Source of the DNA: a bacterium
GTDB taxonomy: Bacteria > JAHJDO01
Reading direction: 5' to 3'
DNA length: 64,000 nt
Assembly: GCA_030652805.1 (NCBI GenBank)
Contig: JAUSPT010000024.1
Location: forward strand, 1-64,000
The notes beneath the pieces are model-generated. The model did not search any database. It was not told the origin of the DNA and saw only the letters and a program-made list of their open reading frames with translations. The stretch's first letter is position 1, and every line of letters starts with the position of its first letter. The position numbers and the translations under genes are program-made. Below are positions 62,633 to 64,000 of this stretch, in pieces.

Positions 62633-62650
62633 AACAACTCTACGCTTTTT
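62594..62650 (+). terminator. Hairpin with CTTTTT tail, candidate terminator after the NtrC-type gene
   Basis: CGTAGGGTTGT (62594-62604) pairs with ACAACTCTACG (62634-62644) over 11 pairs with one G-U; the large loop contains a second hairpin (TCTACA/TGTAGA). CTTTTT follows immediately. It would separate the regulatory operon from the gvpA transcription unit. The long loop lowers confidence, and the same bases could be an enhancer. Confidence 0.45.
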
Positions 62651-62750
62651 GCCTTTAAATTTCCTCTGCTTTTAAGCTCCTCAGAATTCTTTCAAAAGAT
62701 ATTTTTAAAAAAGAGGATACGCAAGCCGAAATTTTTTTTAGCAGATACTT

Positions 62751-62766
62751 TGGCACGGAATTTGCT
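62751..62766 (+). promoter_or_regulatory. Sigma-54 (-24/-12) promoter of gvpA
   Basis: The 16 bases TGGCACGGAATTTGCT match the sigma-54 consensus TGGCACG-N4-TTGCW at every defined position, with GG at 62752-62753 and GC at 62764-62765, 10 bases apart. Transcription would start near 62777, about 100 bases before the gvpA ATG. The gene just upstream encodes an NtrC-type activator with an intact GAFTGA loop. Confidence 0.88.
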
Positions 62767-62774
62767 TTTACAAT

Positions 62775-62863
62775 ACAGATGGTCGCAGATGAAAAATCGC
62801 AGATGGGTACAGATGTTCAATCTGCGCTGGTCTGTGAAAATAATCTGCGCTAATCTGTGAAAG
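62775..62863. repeat. CAGAT/ATCTG repeat array in the gvpA leader
   Basis: Copies of GCAGATG or ACAGATG (around 62775, 62785, 62800, 62810) are followed by inverted copies ATCTGCGCT and GGTCTGTGAAAA, AATCTGCGCTAATCTGTGAAAG. The two halves are complementary and could fold the gvpA leader into a hairpin. The same repeat type recurs between gvpA and the next gene (63126-63217). Confidence 0.55.
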
Positions 62864-62879
62864 AGGGGAGGTGGAAAAA

Positions 62880-63086
62880 ATGGCAGTAGAAAAAGCAATC
62901 GGTTCATCTAGTTTGGTTGAGGTTATTGACAGAATCCTTGACAAGGGTGTTGTGGTTGATGCATGGGTTAGAATTTCTTTAGTTGGTATTGAATTACTCG
63001 CTATTGAAGCAAGAGTCGTAGTCGCATCAGTCGAGACATACCTGAAGTATGCTGAAGCAATTGGTCTAACCGCAACAGCAGCTTAA
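62880..63086 (+). CDS. gvpA: Gas vesicle structural protein GvpA
   Basis: A 68-residue shell protein matching the GvpA family almost throughout: [40 protein letters not shown] and [14 protein letters not shown]. It is the small, very hydrophobic subunit that assembles into ribs forming the gas-filled shell. ATG 62880 is chosen because GGGGAGGTGG sits at good spacing; the in-frame GTG at 62871 lies within that site. It is the first gene after the sigma-54 promoter. Genes for assembly factors (GvpF/L, N, K, G, J, S and others) are not in the window and would be expected beyond the right edge. Confidence 0.96.
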   Translation: MAVEKAIGSSSLVEVIDRILDKGVVVDAWVRISLVGIELLAIEARVVVASVETYLKYAEAIGLTATAA

Positions 63087-63097
63087 GTATAGTTTAA

Positions 63098-63248
63098 AAA
63101 AAGGATTCTTGCCGAGCCACCCTTTTGAGCGCAGATTGGCGCAGATGTAAAAGACAGATGCACACAGAGAAATCTGTGATAATCAGCGTAAAAAAATCAG
63201 TGTTAATCTGTGGTTTAAACAGCATGGTTCGCCAAGAGATTCCTTTTT
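63098..63248. repeat. gvpA-repeat-protein spacer flanked by imperfect inverted repeats
   Basis: AAAAAGGATTCTTGCCGAGCC (63098-63118) is imperfectly inverted as GGTTCGCCAAGAGATTCC (63226 on) plus T-rich bases to 63248. Between them is a CAGAT/ATCTG array (63126-63217). The segment could form a long stem that terminates or stabilises most transcripts after gvpA, leaving less mRNA for the next gene. Confidence 0.4.
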
Positions 63249-63275
63249 CCGTTCTGAGAAAAAAGGGGTAAAATT

Positions 63276-63974
63276 ATGGGAAGTGCCGAGGAAATGAAGA
63301 ATTTGGCGCAAGGAATTGTTTCTTCTTATCAGGCCAGAGTTTCTGAAGTAGCCACGGTCATGGACAATGCTCACCAAATTCTTGAAGATTTTAAGCTCAA
63401 AAGAAGTGAGATGAGCAGTCAACTTAGAGAAACCCTTGCCAATGGAGAGTCTCTCAGAAAAAAGGATTTTGATAATATGATGAAAGGCATCCTTTCCCAT
63501 CAAGAAGAAAGAGAAAAAGAGGTAAAAGATTTATTAAAGACTTTTTTTGAAGAACAAAAAGAAATAGCTGAAGCCATTAGGAAGAATTTGGCCGAAGGCG
63601 AAAGCGTGAGAATAAGTGATTTTAAAAAGATGCTCCAGGATATTCAGGCAAGGCAGAAACTCAGGGAAAATGAAGTAAGAACGACCCTAAAGGAATTTCA
63701 GGAAGGACATAGGGAGATGGCTGAGTCTTTGCACAGCCTTTTAAATAAAGAAGAGTCCTTACGGATTGAGGACTTTAAAGAGATGCTAAAAGATATTCGT
63801 TCAAGACAGATAGAGCGGAAAAAAGAAGTCAGAACCAAACTTGATGAATTCAGGAAAGAACATCAAAATATGACTTCCGAATGGAATAAACTAACCGGTC
63901 TTATGGCCGAGAAAAGAGCCAGCAAGCTGAGAGGAGGTGAGAGAGAGGAAAAGTTGGAAGTTGCCAGGGTTTAA
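63276..63974 (+). CDS. Coiled-coil protein with three 51-residue repeats, candidate GvpC-like gas vesicle protein
   Basis: A 232-residue, highly charged, entirely helical-looking protein encoded right after gvpA (SD AAGGGG). Residues 50-100, 101-151 and 152-202 are three repeats of exactly 51 residues. Shared core: L-x3-L-x3-ES-[LV]-R-x2-DF-x2-M-[LM]-x2-I, then Q-x2-R-x2-EV-x3-L-x2-F. Examples are ESLRKKDF, ESVRISDF and ESLRIEDF. The N-terminal 40 residues look like half a further, decayed repeat (GIVSSYQARVSEVATVMD). No signal peptide or membrane helix is present. Cyanobacterial GvpC also uses tandem helical repeats (33 residues) to clamp the shell and is encoded just after gvpA. The sequence is not a GvpC I recognise, so a GvpC-like role is inference from repeat architecture and position. 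Confidence 0.75.
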   Translation: MGSAEEMKNLAQGIVSSYQARVSEVATVMDNAHQILEDFKLKRSEMSSQLRETLANGESLRKKDFDNMMKGILSHQEEREKEVKDLLKTFFEEQKEIAEAIRKNLAEGESVRISDFKKMLQDIQARQKLRENEVRTTLKEFQEGHREMAESLHSLLNKEESLRIEDFKEMLKDIRSRQIERKKEVRTKLDEFRKEHQNMTSEWNKLTGLMAEKRASKLRGGEREEKLEVARV

Positions 63975-64000
63975 TTTTGGATCCTGGGTAAGTAACCTGA

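Noticed and set aside
62871-62879. GTG at 62871 as the start of gvpA
   Set aside because: It lies within the Shine-Dalgarno GGGGAGGTGG, and GvpA proteins normally begin MAVEK-like, matching ATG 62880.
62489-63250. CAGAT and ACGAAATACG repeats as a CRISPR array
   Set aside because: Units are short, irregular and degenerate, with no constant-length spacers and no cas genes.

Overview
The window is AT-rich bacterial DNA from an uncultivated-looking lineage. The best hint to its identity is the type IV pilin-like protein near the left edge. It has the SFTLIELL prepilin signature and the H-X9-DG carboxy-terminal motif, which are abundant in Lentisphaerota, Planctomycetota, Omnitrophota and related PVC-type bacteria. 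LamG and CBM9-like secreted carbohydrate-acting proteins, many cell-surface glycosyltransferases and SpoIID/LytB-type and LolA-like envelope proteins fit a diderm of that kind. No rRNA is present, so the phylum is an inference.

Layout. (1) 1-7450: the 3' end of a group II intron (maturase and domain V) running into a pilin-like gene, then three exported carbohydrate-related proteins. (2) 7499-12756: an oxidoreductase, a truncated duplicate of an amidohydrolase gene, a DUF4143 ATPase lying between the duplicate and the intact copy, an SDR dehydrogenase and a small Trm112-like protein. (3) 12778-24810, minus strand: two glycosyltransferases, radC, a DUF1016 nuclease, a type I restriction-modification locus with HsdM fused to HsdS, a second Gfo/Idh/MocA oxidoreductase and a GT9 transferase. 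(4) 24997-34051: uxaE converging on a minus-strand operon of five overlapping glycosyltransferase genes, two of which carry an unusual C-terminal LmeA/DUF2993-like domain. (5) 34166-39587: sugar epimerase, SpoIID-type protein, queA, fabG-acpP-fabF. (6) 39622-53745: three secreted proteins, an acyl-CoA dehydrogenase with etfB, two tRNAs, an amino acid permease fused to a PTS EIIA domain, fhs, a small membrane protein and fusA. (7) 53775-56633, minus strand: an HD phosphohydrolase and a second DUF4143 ATPase.

(8) 56807-63974 is the most interesting block. It holds a MEDS-PAS histidine kinase, a response regulator with an orphan HisKA segment, a PAS histidine kinase, a GYF_2-like/receiver protein and an NtrC-type sigma-54 activator. 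These are followed by a textbook -24/-12 promoter (TGGCACG-N4-TTGCT), gvpA (the gas vesicle shell protein) and a coiled-coil protein with three exact-length 51-residue repeats that could be a new GvpC-like shell-binding protein. The order suggests a dedicated phosphorelay that turns on gas vesicle synthesis through sigma-54. Paired TGTAGA/TCTACA inverted repeats 120-190 bp upstream of the promoter are candidate activator sites. The rest of the gas vesicle cluster would lie beyond the right edge.

Several short dispersed repeat families sit between genes: covarying hairpins ending in CCCCTAC, TCATTGCGAG-type repeats, a CTCACCCTGACCC-type element and CAGAT/ATCTG arrays. The window gives no sign of a CRISPR array or prophage.
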